The position numbers and the translations under genes were made by a program. A stretch of DNA of 35,519 bases from contig JBHBZU010000032.1 of the NCBI GenBank assembly GCA_041797745.1, positions 1 to 35,519 of the forward strand. Reading direction: 5' to 3'. Every line of letters begins with the position of its first letter. Position 1 is the first letter of the stretch. Source of the DNA: UBA3871 sp041797745. GTDB lineage: Bacteria > Bacillota > Clostridia > Peptostreptococcales > Anaerovoracaceae. Of the stretch, positions 22,704-31,691 are shown piece after piece. The notes beneath the pieces were generated by a model that saw only the letters and a list, made by a program, of their open reading frames with translations, ran no database searches and was not told where the DNA came from.

Positions 22704-23747
22704 ATGGAATTTAAACTTAATAAAAAAGAAGATTATGTTGTTAGTCAGTGGTCGGGGGGAACCACCACGCAGCTTGGGATATATCCGGAGGGCTCACTAT
22801 ATTCAGACCGTGAGTTTATCTGGCGATTGAGTTCTGCCACAGTGGATGTGGAAGAATCCGACTTTACCAGTCTTCCCGACTACAACCGTATTTTAGCGGT
22901 TCTTCAGGGAGAAGTGATATTAGCATATAAGGATATTCGTACCGTAAAGTTAAACAGACTTGAATATGATTATTTCGACGGTGCTTGGGAGACCAAGAGC
23001 TTTGGGAAGATTACAGACTATAACCTTATGACTCGCAAGGACTATGAGGGTAAGCTGGAAGTGATTCAGCTAAATGCTGAAAATCAAGTCTTAGAGGTGG
23101 GAGCAGCCACCGGCAGAGGTTTCTTTTGCGTAGGCGGATATGCAGTTATTGCTTTTGATGGAAATTCTGTTATGGTAAAGGATGGAGAACAGCTTATTAT
23201 TAATGACTGTCCGACTATGCAGATTTCTGTCATGGGGGAGGGGTCGGTTATTCATACGCAGGTGTGCCCCCGGCAAGAAATAGAGGGAGAATCTCTTCAG
23301 GTGACTGAACCTGAGCAGATATATCCATATTTAAATCAAGACAATTTTTCTTTAGCAAGACTTTTTTATTTGGCAGATTTTAGATTCGGAAAGTATATTT
23401 TTAAAGATTTTGTATCACACTACTATGACGAAGAACTGGACATAGGACTGGGGAAGTTAAGAAATACATATCCTACGTTCTTAATCCTTATTGCAGGGGT
23501 TATATTAATAGCCATGATGTGTATCGACAGATGTAGTTTTTCTATAACTTCCGTTATACTTCTGATTTGGCTTGCGGTAGATGTGGCTTTTATTTCGCCA
23601 TGTATATACATGGTGTTTTTACCAAAGCCTATTTGGAAACATATAAAATTTGAATCCGCGTTAAATACCGAAGAAAAGGAATACTATAAAGCCACAAAGG
23701 GCAGAAATCGACGCCTTGAAAAACTTTTGGGAAGACATATGAGGTAA
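22704..23747 (+). CDS. HutD/Ves-like cupin domain fused to a two-helix membrane domain
   Basis: This 347-residue protein has an N-terminal HutD/Ves-type bicupin (about 1-195). Motifs are QWSGGTTTQLGIYP, FIWRLSSATVDVEESDFTSLPDYNRILAVLQGE and YEGKLEVIQLNAE; the W-SGG-TTQ-YP opening and the WRLSxAxV block are strong family marks. The C-terminal third adds two hydrophobic helices (about 256-274 and 279-304) and a basic tail, not normally part of HutD. HutD proteins are usually soluble and of uncertain role, often with histidine-use genes; none are here. The start is ATG 22704 with CAGGAG upstream; it follows the kinase gene by 26 bases and is probably co-transcribed. Confidence 0.78.
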   Translation: MEFKLNKKEDYVVSQWSGGTTTQLGIYPEGSLYSDREFIWRLSSATVDVEESDFTSLPDYNRILAVLQGEVILAYKDIRTVKLNRLEYDYFDGAWETKSFGKITDYNLMTRKDYEGKLEVIQLNAENQVLEVGAATGRGFFCVGGYAVIAFDGNSVMVKDGEQLIINDCPTMQISVMGEGSVIHTQVCPRQEIEGESLQVTEPEQIYPYLNQDNFSLARLFYLADFRFGKYIFKDFVSHYYDEELDIGLGKLRNTYPTFLILIAGVILIAMMCIDRCSFSITSVILLIWLAVDVAFISPCIYMVFLPKPIWKHIKFESALNTEEKEYYKATKGRNRRLEKLLGRHMR

Positions 23748-23750
23748 ATT

Positions 23751-24312
23751 ATGAAACTTATGATTGCGTCTGATCTTCATGGGTCAGCATATTATGTAGA
23801 AAAACTTATTGAAGCTTATAAAAAATCAGAAGCAGACAAGCTCTTGCTTTTAGGGGATATTCTCTACCACGGCCCGCGTAACGACCTGCCAAGAGACTAC
23901 AACCCGAAGCTTGCTATTGCAATGCTAAATGAGATAAGAGACGAAATTATGTGTGTCAGAGGAAATTGCGATGCGGAGGTTGACCAGATGACATTGGAGT
24001 TTCCGATTTTATCGGAAAACTGTATCATCTATCATGAAGACCATATGGTCATGGCAACCCATGGACATGTATTCAACAAGGAAAATATACCGCCTCTAAA
24101 AAAGGGGGGACATACTGCTGCATGGGCATACTCATGTTCCTGTTATTGAAGCTTTTGGTGGTGAATCAGGCAAAGATTTCGTTTATCTTAATCCGGGTTC
24201 CATTTCCATTCCAAAAGAGAACAGCCATCATAGTTATATGATTTTTGAGGACGGACATTTTACGTGGTTTGATTTGGAAAAGGATGAACCATATATGTAC
24301 TACGATATCTAG
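23751..24312 (+). pseudogene. yfcE: YfcE-type metallophosphodiesterase, frameshifted
   Basis: The first frame gives 119 residues of a calcineurin-like phosphodiesterase: D8-x-H10 (SDLHG), D36 (LGDIL), N72 (RGNCD), H104 (THGH). It then shifts at an A6G6 run (24098-24109). Dropping one base restores the frame, giving DILLHGHTHVPV and LNPGSISIPKE through TAG at 24312. The joined product would be 186 residues, the normal YfcE length, with the closing GHTH metal ligands. As written, translation ends at 24149 and loses those ligands. This is either a recent mutation, a phase-variable homopolymer, or a sequencing error. It lies three bases after the HutD-like gene. Confidence 0.88.
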
Positions 24313-24371
24313 CAAAAGTTGAAATAAAGATAGCTATAGGCGAGGAGCAATAGGCGAGAGCAAAGTTTTCA

Positions 24372-24400
24372 TTGAAAAGTTAAATGAGAGCATATATAAT
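24372..24400 (+). promoter_or_regulatory. Promoter of mreB
   Basis: TTGAAA (24372-24377) and TATAAT (24395-24400) are spaced by 17 bases; a second TATAAT follows directly at 24401-24406. Confidence 0.7.
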
Positions 24401-24469
24401 TATAATGTTATAAACAAATTATATAAATGAATTACGCAAAGCGAAATACATATAGAATGGAGAGTATTA

Positions 24470-25489
24470 ATGGCACTTACAGAGATTGGAATAGACTTAG
24501 GTACAGCGAATGTACTTGTTTATATTAAGGGAAAGGGAGTCATTCTCAATGAACCGTCTGTAGTTGCAATCAACAAGGATAACAACGAAATCCTTGAAGT
24601 TGGTGAGGCAGCCAGACAAATGCTGGGCAGAACGCCTGCTAATATTGTAGCAGTCAGACCCCTTAGAGATGGTGTAATTTCTGATTACGACATTACAGAG
24701 AGAATGTTAAAATACTTTATACGTAAGGCTTGCGGCAGCAGCAGATTTTTTAAACCTAGAATCATGATTTGCGTACCGTCGGGGGTTACAGAAGTAGAAA
24801 AAAGAGCAGTAAGAGAAGCGGCGGAGCAGGCAGGGGGCAAGATGGTATTTCTCATGGAAGAACCCCTTGCGGCAGCTATCGGTGCGGGATTGGATATTGC
24901 CAAGCCTGACGGCAGCATGGTTATTGACATTGGTGGCGGTACTACGGACGTTGCAGTTATTGCACTTGGCGGAATCGTTGCCAGCACCTCTGTAAAGGTT
25001 GCCGGAGACAAGTTTGATGAAGCTATTATAAAGTATATGCGTAAAGAACATAAGCTTTATATCGGTGAACGTACTGCCGAAGATATGAAGAAGAGCATTG
25101 GAACCGCATATCCAAGAGAAGAAATGATGGTTCAGGAATGTAGAGGAAGAGATTTAGTTACAGGTCTTCCTAAAAATATTGAAATCACTTCAAAGGAAAT
25201 GCTGGAAGCCTTGGACGAGCCGTTGCAGATTATTTGCGAAGCCGTTCACTCCGTTTTGGAGCAGACTCCACCGGAGCTGGCAGCGGATATCAGTAATTCG
25301 GGTATCGTAATTACAGGTGGTGGTGCACTTTTACATGGCATAGAGAAGCGTATTGAAGAACGCACAGGTATCCATGTTTTCATAGCGGAAGATCCAAAGT
25401 CCTGCGTAGCTGTGGGAACAGGTAAAGCTCTGGACAATTTGGATATTTTCCAGAACTCAAACATGAACAAGCGTAAGCCGTATATCTAA
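24470..25489 (+). CDS. mreB: MreB-family rod-shape-determining actin homologue
   Basis: This 339-residue cytoskeletal ATPase polymerises under the membrane and guides cell-wall elongation. Actin-fold phosphate loops are present: GIDLGTANVLVY (residues 6-17), VIDIGGGTTDVAV (about 151-163) and the adenosine loop TGGGALLHGI (about 284-293). Length is typical of MreB/Mbl. It is monocistronic, with its own promoter and terminator, and not followed by mreC/mreD, so it may be an Mbl- or MreBH-like paralogue. GGAGAG lies upstream of the ATG. Confidence 0.95.
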   Translation: MALTEIGIDLGTANVLVYIKGKGVILNEPSVVAINKDNNEILEVGEAARQMLGRTPANIVAVRPLRDGVISDYDITERMLKYFIRKACGSSRFFKPRIMICVPSGVTEVEKRAVREAAEQAGGKMVFLMEEPLAAAIGAGLDIAKPDGSMVIDIGGGTTDVAVIALGGIVASTSVKVAGDKFDEAIIKYMRKEHKLYIGERTAEDMKKSIGTAYPREEMMVQECRGRDLVTGLPKNIEITSKEMLEALDEPLQIICEAVHSVLEQTPPELAADISNSGIVITGGGALLHGIEKRIEERTGIHVFIAEDPKSCVAVGTGKALDNLDIFQNSNMNKRKPYI

Positions 25490-25503
25490 AGACAGAAAGC
25501 GAG

Positions 25504-25530
25504 GGGCTGTATCAGTTTTGGTACAGCCCT
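25504..25530 (+). terminator. Terminator of mreB
   Basis: GGGCTGTATC (25504-25513) pairs with GGTACAGCCC (25520-25529), loop AGTTTT, with a short T-rich tail. Confidence 0.65.
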
Positions 25531-25546
25531 TGTTATAGGTGAATAA

Positions 25547-26692
25547 ATGAAATTGGAATTAATTGCAACTGCCACATTCGGACTTGAAGCGGTGGTAAAA
25601 AGAGAAATAGAACAGCTGGGTTATAAGATTCTTAAATCTGAAGACGCCAAAATCACTTTTTTAGGTGATGAAAGAGCTATAGTCAGATCGAATCTTTGGC
25701 TTAGATGTGCAGACAGAGTTTTGCTTAAGATGGGGGAATTTACAGCCACAGAGTTTGAAGCTTTGTTTCAGCAGACTAAGGCGCTCCCTTGGGGAGACTG
25801 GATTACGCTGGACGGTAAGTTTACAGTAACGGGCACCTCCGTAAAGTCCAAGCTGCACAGCGTACCGGCGTGTCAGTCCATAGTAAAGAAAGCCATAGTC
25901 GAGAAGATGAGAGAAACTTATGGCGTAGATCAATTCGCCGAAACAGGAGCAGTCTATACGGTAAAAGTGACAATTCTAAAGGATAGAGTTACCTTGACCA
26001 TTGATACCTCAGGTGCAGGGCTTCACAAGAGGGGCTACCGGGTTGCAGATGTGGCGGCGCCTATTAGAGAGACCTTGGCAGCTGCTATGGTTAGCCTGTC
26101 TTTTTGGCGGGAGGGGCGTCCCCTCATTGACCCTTGTTGCGGGTCGGGGACTATTCTTATAGAGGCGGCAATGAAAGCGAGAAACATTGCACCGGGGCTA
26201 TCCAGAAGCTTTGTCTCGGAGGAATGGGATGTAATACCGAAAAAATTTTGGAAAGAGGAGAGAACCGCTGCCTTTGGCGCCATTGACAATAATCGCCCTT
26301 TGGACATTAAAGGCTACGATATTGATCAGAGGGCAGTAGAAGCGGCAAGAGAGAATGCTTTGGAGGCAGGGGTGGATGATTGCATAAGCTTTCACCGAAT
26401 GGACATGGCTAAAATGGACTCGGAGGGCAAAGAGGGCGGAATTATTATTACGAACCCTCCTTACGGAGAACGTATAGGTGAGGCAAAGGAAATAAATAAG
26501 ATTTATGAGAAATATGGGGCTTTCTTTGCAGAAAATCCTACATGGTCCTTGTTCATGATTACCACAGATAAGGAAGCCGAAGCTAAAACCCTTGGAAGAC
26601 CCGCGGACAGAAGACGAAAACTTTACAACGGCAGATTAGAAGTTTGTTATTATCAGTTTCACGGCGAAAAACCGGCAAGAAGAGAAGATTAA
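25547..26692 (+). CDS. THUMP-domain class I SAM-dependent RNA methyltransferase (RlmL/YpsC family)
   Basis: This 381-residue protein has an N-terminal ferredoxin-like plus THUMP RNA-binding region (about 1-160) and a C-terminal Rossmann methyltransferase. Motif I is DPCCGSGTILIEAA (about 194-207), and the catalytic NPPYGERIGE (about 302-311) is typical of N2-guanine methyltransferases acting on 23S rRNA. Length matches the single-domain RlmL/YpsC form rather than the fused RlmKL. It overlaps nothing and is followed by the MocR-like gene after only 6 bases, suggesting one transcript. Confidence 0.93.
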   Translation: MKLELIATATFGLEAVVKREIEQLGYKILKSEDAKITFLGDERAIVRSNLWLRCADRVLLKMGEFTATEFEALFQQTKALPWGDWITLDGKFTVTGTSVKSKLHSVPACQSIVKKAIVEKMRETYGVDQFAETGAVYTVKVTILKDRVTLTIDTSGAGLHKRGYRVADVAAPIRETLAAAMVSLSFWREGRPLIDPCCGSGTILIEAAMKARNIAPGLSRSFVSEEWDVIPKKFWKEERTAAFGAIDNNRPLDIKGYDIDQRAVEAARENALEAGVDDCISFHRMDMAKMDSEGKEGGIIITNPPYGERIGEAKEINKIYEKYGAFFAENPTWSLFMITTDKEAEAKTLGRPADRRRKLYNGRLEVCYYQFHGEKPARRED

Positions 26693-26698
26693 CCAGTT

Positions 26699-28168
26699 AT
26701 GGAAATTAAAGTAAACCGAAAGGCCAAAACACCTGTATATATGCAAATAGTGTCACAGCTTAAGGCAAAGATTATTGTCAGAGAGCTAGGGGCGGGGGAC
26801 GTATTGCCCTCGGAAAGACACATGGCATTGAGGCTCGGGGTTCATCGAAATACTGTTACAAAGGCTTACAAAGAATTGGAAAGTCTCGGATTTATAGAGA
26901 GTCGCCAAGGCTATGGTTATACCATCAGCCTTAGGGGCGACGAAGAGCAGGTGGATAGAGCAAGAGGCGCTGTAAACTGGCCTTCCATGATTCATGAAGA
27001 CTATATGAGGGGGCAGAGAAAGTTTGACGACCTTTGGAGTAAAAGCTATAACCGAAAAATATACAGCTTTGCCGTTGGTACAGCAACCTCAGGAATATTT
27101 AAAAGTGCGGATATTACCAGTGCTATTGAAAAGACCGTGGAAAGCGGAAAACGTGGCGAAAACTTCTTTACACCATATCAAGGGGATTTAGACTTGAGAA
27201 AGGAAATCGTAAAGTTCATGAGGGATAAGGGAGTGGAAATCAGCACTTCCAATGTTCAGGTGTTCAGCCAGCTAAATCAGGCTTTGGATTTTATATTCAC
27301 CCTTATGCTGAAACCGGGGGATACCGTTATCACGGAAGAACCGTTAAACCCTGACATTTTCAGAGCTTTTGAACTGGCGGGAGTTCGTCAGATAGGGGTG
27401 CCTATGGATTGGGACGGTATGTTCACCGACAACCTTGAGATGATGATTGAAAAGTATCATCCGAAGTTCATATATGTAAGCTCCTCATATCATGACCCTA
27501 CGGGAGCGGTGCTGTCCTACAAGCGCAGACAGAAGCTGCTGAATTTATCCTACGAGTACAGAGTTCCTATTATCGAAGATGATGCTTCTTCACTTTTGGA
27601 TTATGACTATGTTTCCTCATCACCGCTTAGAGCTTTAGACCATGGGGAGAATGTCATATACCTTTATTCTTTTGAAATGACCTTTGTGCCGGGACTCAAT
27701 CTGACTTTTGTCATAGCTCCGAAACAAGTGATTAAGAGCCTTAGCTATCTTGTGGCAATGAGAGTTATAGGCATTGACGCCATTCCTCAAAAGACCCTTG
27801 CTTATTTCATGAAGACAGGCCTATACTATCAGGGCGTTTCCGACATGAAGAAAATAAACAGCCAAAAGAAAGCGCTGATGTATTCCTACATTCAAAATGC
27901 AGGGATAGAGGATTTTAGGGCAAAAGAAGCTATGGGGGGAGTTTACCTTTGGTGTCACGTGCCGGAGTCCATTAACATAAAGGAATTACTGAAACGGGCA
28001 GAAAAAAAAGGAGTGGTTTTTATGCCGGGATACCTCTTTTATCCTCGTGGCAAGCAACCTAATAATTATATAAGACTTTGTTTCTCAACTCCCAATGAAA
28101 TGGAAATCAAAAAAGGTATGCCGATTTTGATAGAAATTATCAGAGAAATGCTAGAAGAAAATAGATAA
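26699..28168 (+). CDS. MocR/PdxR-type (GntR-HTH plus aminotransferase-like) transcriptional regulator lacking the PLP lysine
   Basis: The 489-residue protein has an N-terminal winged helix (about 1-80: PVYMQIVSQLKAKI, LPSERHMALRLGVHRNTVTKAYKELESLGFIESRQGYGY) and a C-terminal fold-type I aminotransferase-like domain (about 120-489). In MocR regulators the PLP lysine sits in a T/S-F-S-K-T/S-L-x-P-G-L-R motif. Here that block reads SFEMTFVPGLN (324-334), so methionine 327 replaces the lysine and N334 replaces the arginine. EDDASS (293-298) also lacks the usual Tyr of EDDYDS. It therefore probably cannot form the PLP Schiff base. It lies downstream of the methyltransferase gene and about 170 bp before arcB; its targets are unknown. 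Confidence 0.9.
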   Translation: MEIKVNRKAKTPVYMQIVSQLKAKIIVRELGAGDVLPSERHMALRLGVHRNTVTKAYKELESLGFIESRQGYGYTISLRGDEEQVDRARGAVNWPSMIHEDYMRGQRKFDDLWSKSYNRKIYSFAVGTATSGIFKSADITSAIEKTVESGKRGENFFTPYQGDLDLRKEIVKFMRDKGVEISTSNVQVFSQLNQALDFIFTLMLKPGDTVITEEPLNPDIFRAFELAGVRQIGVPMDWDGMFTDNLEMMIEKYHPKFIYVSSSYHDPTGAVLSYKRRQKLLNLSYEYRVPIIEDDASSLLDYDYVSSSPLRALDHGENVIYLYSFEMTFVPGLNLTFVIAPKQVIKSLSYLVAMRVIGIDAIPQKTLAYFMKTGLYYQGVSDMKKINSQKKALMYSYIQNAGIEDFRAKEAMGGVYLWCHVPESINIKELLKRAEKKGVVFMPGYLFYPRGKQPNNYIRLCFSTPNEMEIKKGMPILIEIIREMLEENR

Positions 28169-28192
28169 GTCAAATAACTGAAAATTCAAAGG

Positions 28193-28240
28193 AAAGTGAC
28201 TGGCACGCAAAAATGCGTTAGTACTGGCACTTTTCTTTTT
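28193..28240 (+). terminator. Probable terminator of the regulator gene
   Basis: An inner hairpin ACGCA/TGCGT (28205-28218) sits within an outer AAAGTG/CACTTT pairing (28193-28198 with 28228-28233), followed by TTTTCTTTTT. Confidence 0.55.
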
Positions 28241-28257
28241 CGCTTTAATACAGTATA

Positions 28258-28286
28258 TTGAAATTGTTAAATGACTAACAAATAGT
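28258..28286 (+). promoter_or_regulatory. Weak candidate promoter of the arc operon
   Basis: TTGAAA (28258-28263) and AATAGT (28281-28286) are 17 bases apart. The AT-rich 50 bases downstream could hold a regulator site, but no clear ARG box is seen. Confidence 0.3.
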
Positions 28287-28338
28287 TTAAAACAAACTTA
28301 AACAAATATTCTTATTTAATTAAAAGGAGATTACAAAA

Positions 28339-29334
28339 ATGGCAGTAAACTTAAAGGGAAAGAGCTTTTTATCACTCATGGATTTCACACCTGACGAAAT
28401 CAGATATTTACTCGACTTATCTCACGATTTAAAGGCTAAGAAGAGAGCAGGCATCCACAATGAAGTACTCAAGGGCAAGAACGTAGTTCTTCTTTTTGAA
28501 AAGACTTCCACAAGAACAAGATGTGCGTTTGAAGTAGCAGCACTTGATGAGGGTGCACACGTTACATTCCTCGACTCCAACTCCTCACAGGTAGGAAAGA
28601 AAGAATCGCTTGAAGATACTGCTAAGGTTCTCGGTAGATTCTATGACGGTATTGAATACAGAGGTTACAAGCAGTCTGTAGTAGAGGGTTATGCTAAATA
28701 TGCAGGAGTTCCTGTATGGAACGGTCTTACAGACGTTGACCACCCAACTCAGATTCTTGCTGACCTCCTTACTATTGAAGAGCACGTTGCAAAGCCGCTC
28801 AACAAGGTTAAGGTAGTATTCTGCGGAGACATCAGAAACAACATGTCTTACGCTTGGATGTACGGTTGCGCAAAGATGGGTATGCACTATGTAGCATATG
28901 GTCCAAAGGAATTAGCAGATCAGCTTGATCAGGAAAAGATTGCAAGAGTTCAGACTGTTGCTAAGGAAACAGGCGCAAAGATTGAAATTTCTTCCGATCC
29001 TGCTTGCCTCAAGGGTGCAGATGTTCTTTACACTGACATTTGGGCTTCCATGGGAGAAGAAGCTCAGATTCCTGAAAGAGTAAAACTCCTCACTCCTTTC
29101 AGAGTAACTGAAGAAATGGTAGCAGCAACAGGTAACGATGACGTTATTTTCATGCACTGCCTGCCATCATTCCACGATTTCAACACAACTATGGCAGCTA
29201 CTCAGAAAGAAGCAGGCTATGACATTCGCGAAGTAACCGATGAAGTATTCTCCTCCAGACATTCCGTAGTATTTGACGAAGCTGAAAACAGAATGCACAC
29301 AATCAAGGCTGTTATGGTTGCTACAATGGCATAA
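28339..29334 (+). CDS. arcB: Ornithine carbamoyltransferase (catabolic, ArcB)
   Basis: This 331-residue cytosolic enzyme works in the arginine deiminase route in the direction citrulline plus phosphate to ornithine and carbamoyl phosphate. Carbamoyl phosphate contacts STRTR (57-61) and HPTQ, the ornithine loop SSQVGKKES (82-90), and the HCLP motif (about 272-275) are intact. It lies directly before arcA and arcC, which supports the catabolic role; the family also includes anabolic ArgF. AAAGGAG is 9 bases before the ATG. Codon use is clearly biased (GAA, AAG, GTA, CTC), as in a highly expressed gene. Confidence 0.95.
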   Translation: MAVNLKGKSFLSLMDFTPDEIRYLLDLSHDLKAKKRAGIHNEVLKGKNVVLLFEKTSTRTRCAFEVAALDEGAHVTFLDSNSSQVGKKESLEDTAKVLGRFYDGIEYRGYKQSVVEGYAKYAGVPVWNGLTDVDHPTQILADLLTIEEHVAKPLNKVKVVFCGDIRNNMSYAWMYGCAKMGMHYVAYGPKELADQLDQEKIARVQTVAKETGAKIEISSDPACLKGADVLYTDIWASMGEEAQIPERVKLLTPFRVTEEMVAATGNDDVIFMHCLPSFHDFNTTMAATQKEAGYDIREVTDEVFSSRHSVVFDEAENRMHTIKAVMVATMA

Positions 29335-29410
29335 GCCGAAGTACATTCATAGGTCAATAAGCTGTAACATAAGCTGAAAAGCAAAAAAGAAAGAAAATAG
29401 GAAAAAGAAT

Positions 29411-30631
29411 ATGATTAAAGGTATACATAACTTTTCCGAAATCGGAAAACTGAATAAGGTGCTTCTCCACAGACTCGGTGCTGAAGTTGAAGCCCTTACT
29501 CCAGATAATTTTGAAAGACTGCTGTTCGATGACATCCCGTTTTTAAAGGTGGCACAGCAGGAGCACGATTGTTTTGCACAGACACTTAGAGATAACGACG
29601 TGGAAGTAATTTATTATGTAGATGAAACCGCTAAGGCTCTGGCAGACGATGAAATCAAGAAGCAGTTCATAAAGGACTTTATCGAAAAGAGCGAAATTCA
29701 CGCTGAGGGTGTAAAGGAAGCTATGTTCGATTACCTCTACAACCTTCCTACCAAGAGATTGGTAGAGAAAGTAATTGAGGGTGTTAAGAAGACTGATATC
29801 AAGGTAGAAAAGGCTACTTCCTTTGCTGACCTTATCACTTCCGACTATCCTTACTATACAGATCCAATGCCAAATCTCTATTTCACAAGAGACCCAGGTG
29901 CTTGTATAGGTAACGGACTTAATGTGCACAACATGAGCACAGCTGCCAGAAGAAGAGAAGCTCTCTTACTCCAGTATATGTTCCGCTACAACAAGGACTT
30001 CGCTCCGGAGGGAACAAACCTTTGGTACGATTATGATTACGATTACTCTATCGAGGGTGGAGACGTATTAGTGCTTTCCAAGGATATTGTAGCAATCGGA
30101 CTTTCCCAGAGAACGACAGCTCAGGGTATTGAAAGATTTGCTTACAGTCTTCTTAATAAGTCTTCCTTCAAGAAAGTTCTCGTATTCGATATTCCAAAGA
30201 AGAGAGCATTCATGCATTTGGATACAGTATTTACTATGGTGGACTACGACAAGTTTACTATTCATCCTGAAATTGAGGGACCTCTTAACCTCTTTGAGAT
30301 TACTCTTGATAGAGAGGGTAAGGCAGTATTTTCAGCTGTTACAGACGAACTTCATAACTTACTTGCCAAGGAGTTAAAGCTTCCGGCAGTTGACTTGATT
30401 CGTTGCGGCGGAAATGATTTAGTAGCTGCTCAAAGAGAACAGTGGAATGATGGCTCAAATACTCTGTGTATCGCTCCGGGTACTGTTGTAACATACGAAA
30501 GAAACTATGTTACTAACGACCTTTTGGACAAAAAGGGTATCAAGGTGCTCTCCATTCCAAGTGCTGAAATTTCCAGAGGCAGAGGCGGCCCAAGATGTAT
30601 GTCCTGTCCTGTAAACAGAGAAGATTTATAA
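29411..30631 (+). CDS. arcA: Arginine deiminase (ArcA)
   Basis: This 406-residue guanidino-modifying enzyme hydrolyses arginine to citrulline and ammonia. Recognisable active-site blocks are NLYFTRDPGA (substrate Asp), EGGDVLVLS, HLDTVF (catalytic His) and, at the C-terminus, GGPRCMSCP with the nucleophile at C396. Length is standard. A purine-rich AGGAAAAAG precedes the ATG. It is the second gene of an arcB-arcA-arcC cluster with short spacings (76 and 35 bases). Confidence 0.96.
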   Translation: MIKGIHNFSEIGKLNKVLLHRLGAEVEALTPDNFERLLFDDIPFLKVAQQEHDCFAQTLRDNDVEVIYYVDETAKALADDEIKKQFIKDFIEKSEIHAEGVKEAMFDYLYNLPTKRLVEKVIEGVKKTDIKVEKATSFADLITSDYPYYTDPMPNLYFTRDPGACIGNGLNVHNMSTAARRREALLLQYMFRYNKDFAPEGTNLWYDYDYDYSIEGGDVLVLSKDIVAIGLSQRTTAQGIERFAYSLLNKSSFKKVLVFDIPKKRAFMHLDTVFTMVDYDKFTIHPEIEGPLNLFEITLDREGKAVFSAVTDELHNLLAKELKLPAVDLIRCGGNDLVAAQREQWNDGSNTLCIAPGTVVTYERNYVTNDLLDKKGIKVLSIPSAEISRGRGGPRCMSCPVNREDL

Positions 30632-30666
30632 TAATTAATTAGTATTAAATATTAGGAGATTAAAAA

Positions 30667-31611
30667 ATGGCAGAAAAAATTGTAATTGCTCTCGGCGGAA
30701 ATGCTCTCCAGTCCGGCAAAGGTCCGGCTACTGCGGAAGCACAGCTCGAAGTAGTAAAAAAGACTTGCGAACATATTGCTGAAGTTGCTAGTCGCGGATA
30801 TGAAATTGGTATTGTTCACGGCAACGGCCCACAGGTTGGACGTATTCTCTTAGCTTCTGAAGCAGCTAAGGATGTAACTCCTGCTATGCCTTTCGACGTA
30901 TGCGGAGCAATGTCTCAGGGTTATATCGGTTACCATTTACAGCAGTGCTTAAGATATGCTCTTAAGCAGCGTGGCAAGGAGACTCCTGTAGCTACTATTG
31001 CTACTCAGATGGTTGTTGACGCTAACGATCCGGGCTTCAAGAACCCTACAAAGCCTATCGGACCTTTCTATACAGAAGAGGAAGCTAAGGCTCTCGTAGA
31101 CGAAAAGGGTTACTCCGTAAAGGAAGACGCAGGAAGAGGCTGGAGAAGAGTAGTTGCTTCCCCTATCCCTACTAAAATTGTAGAACTTGAAGCTGTTAAG
31201 ACTCTTTGGGCATCCACAATCACTGTTTCCTGCGGTGGTGGCGGTATTCCGGTAGTAGAAAAGGCTGACGGCTCTTTAGAGGGCGTTGCGGCAGTTATTG
31301 ATAAGGACTTTGCAGCAGAACTTCTTGCTGAATCCGTAGGTGCTGACACTCTCATGATTCTTACTGAAGTTGAAAAGGTTGCTGTAAACTTCAACAAGCC
31401 TGATCAGAAGAACCTCGACCATATGACTTATGCAGAAGCTGAAAAGTACTGTGCAGACGGTCAGTTTGCTCCCGGCTCCATGCTTCCAAAGGTACAGGCA
31501 GCTATGAAGTTTGCTAAGGCAAACCCTGGCAAAAAGGCTATTATCACTTCCTTGGACAAGGCTATCGACGCACTTGAGGGAAAGACAGGTACTGTAATTA
31601 CATTAGGTTAG
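30667..31611 (+). CDS. arcC: Carbamate kinase (ArcC)
   Basis: This 314-residue amino acid kinase-fold enzyme transfers phosphate from carbamoyl phosphate to ADP, giving the ATP yield of the arginine deiminase pathway. Family motifs are IALGGNALQ at the N-terminus, GNGPQVGRIL, CGGGGIPV, and DKDFAAELLA. TAGGAGA precedes the start. It is followed by a strong terminator, so the operon is arcBAC without an arcD antiporter on this strand. Confidence 0.96.
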   Translation: MAEKIVIALGGNALQSGKGPATAEAQLEVVKKTCEHIAEVASRGYEIGIVHGNGPQVGRILLASEAAKDVTPAMPFDVCGAMSQGYIGYHLQQCLRYALKQRGKETPVATIATQMVVDANDPGFKNPTKPIGPFYTEEEAKALVDEKGYSVKEDAGRGWRRVVASPIPTKIVELEAVKTLWASTITVSCGGGGIPVVEKADGSLEGVAAVIDKDFAAELLAESVGADTLMILTEVEKVAVNFNKPDQKNLDHMTYAEAEKYCADGQFAPGSMLPKVQAAMKFAKANPGKKAIITSLDKAIDALEGKTGTVITLG

Positions 31612-31627
31612 TAATAAACCGTTCCTT

Positions 31628-31657
31628 AAAGGCTCACCGTTTAGGTGAGCCTTTTTT
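31628..31657 (+). terminator. Terminator of the arc operon
   Basis: AAAGGCTCACC (31628-31638) pairs with GGTGAGCCTTT (31644-31654) around a short GTTTA loop; T-run 31652-31657. Confidence 0.93.
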
Positions 31658-31691
31658 ACTGCGGAAAGGAAGCCTGAACCTATGCTTTAGG

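Noticed and set aside
24096..24110. Programmed -1 frameshifting at A-AAA-AAG in the yfcE-type gene
   Set aside because: The heptamer matches the dnaX type, but restoring the downstream frame needs a +1 shift (or loss of one base), not -1.
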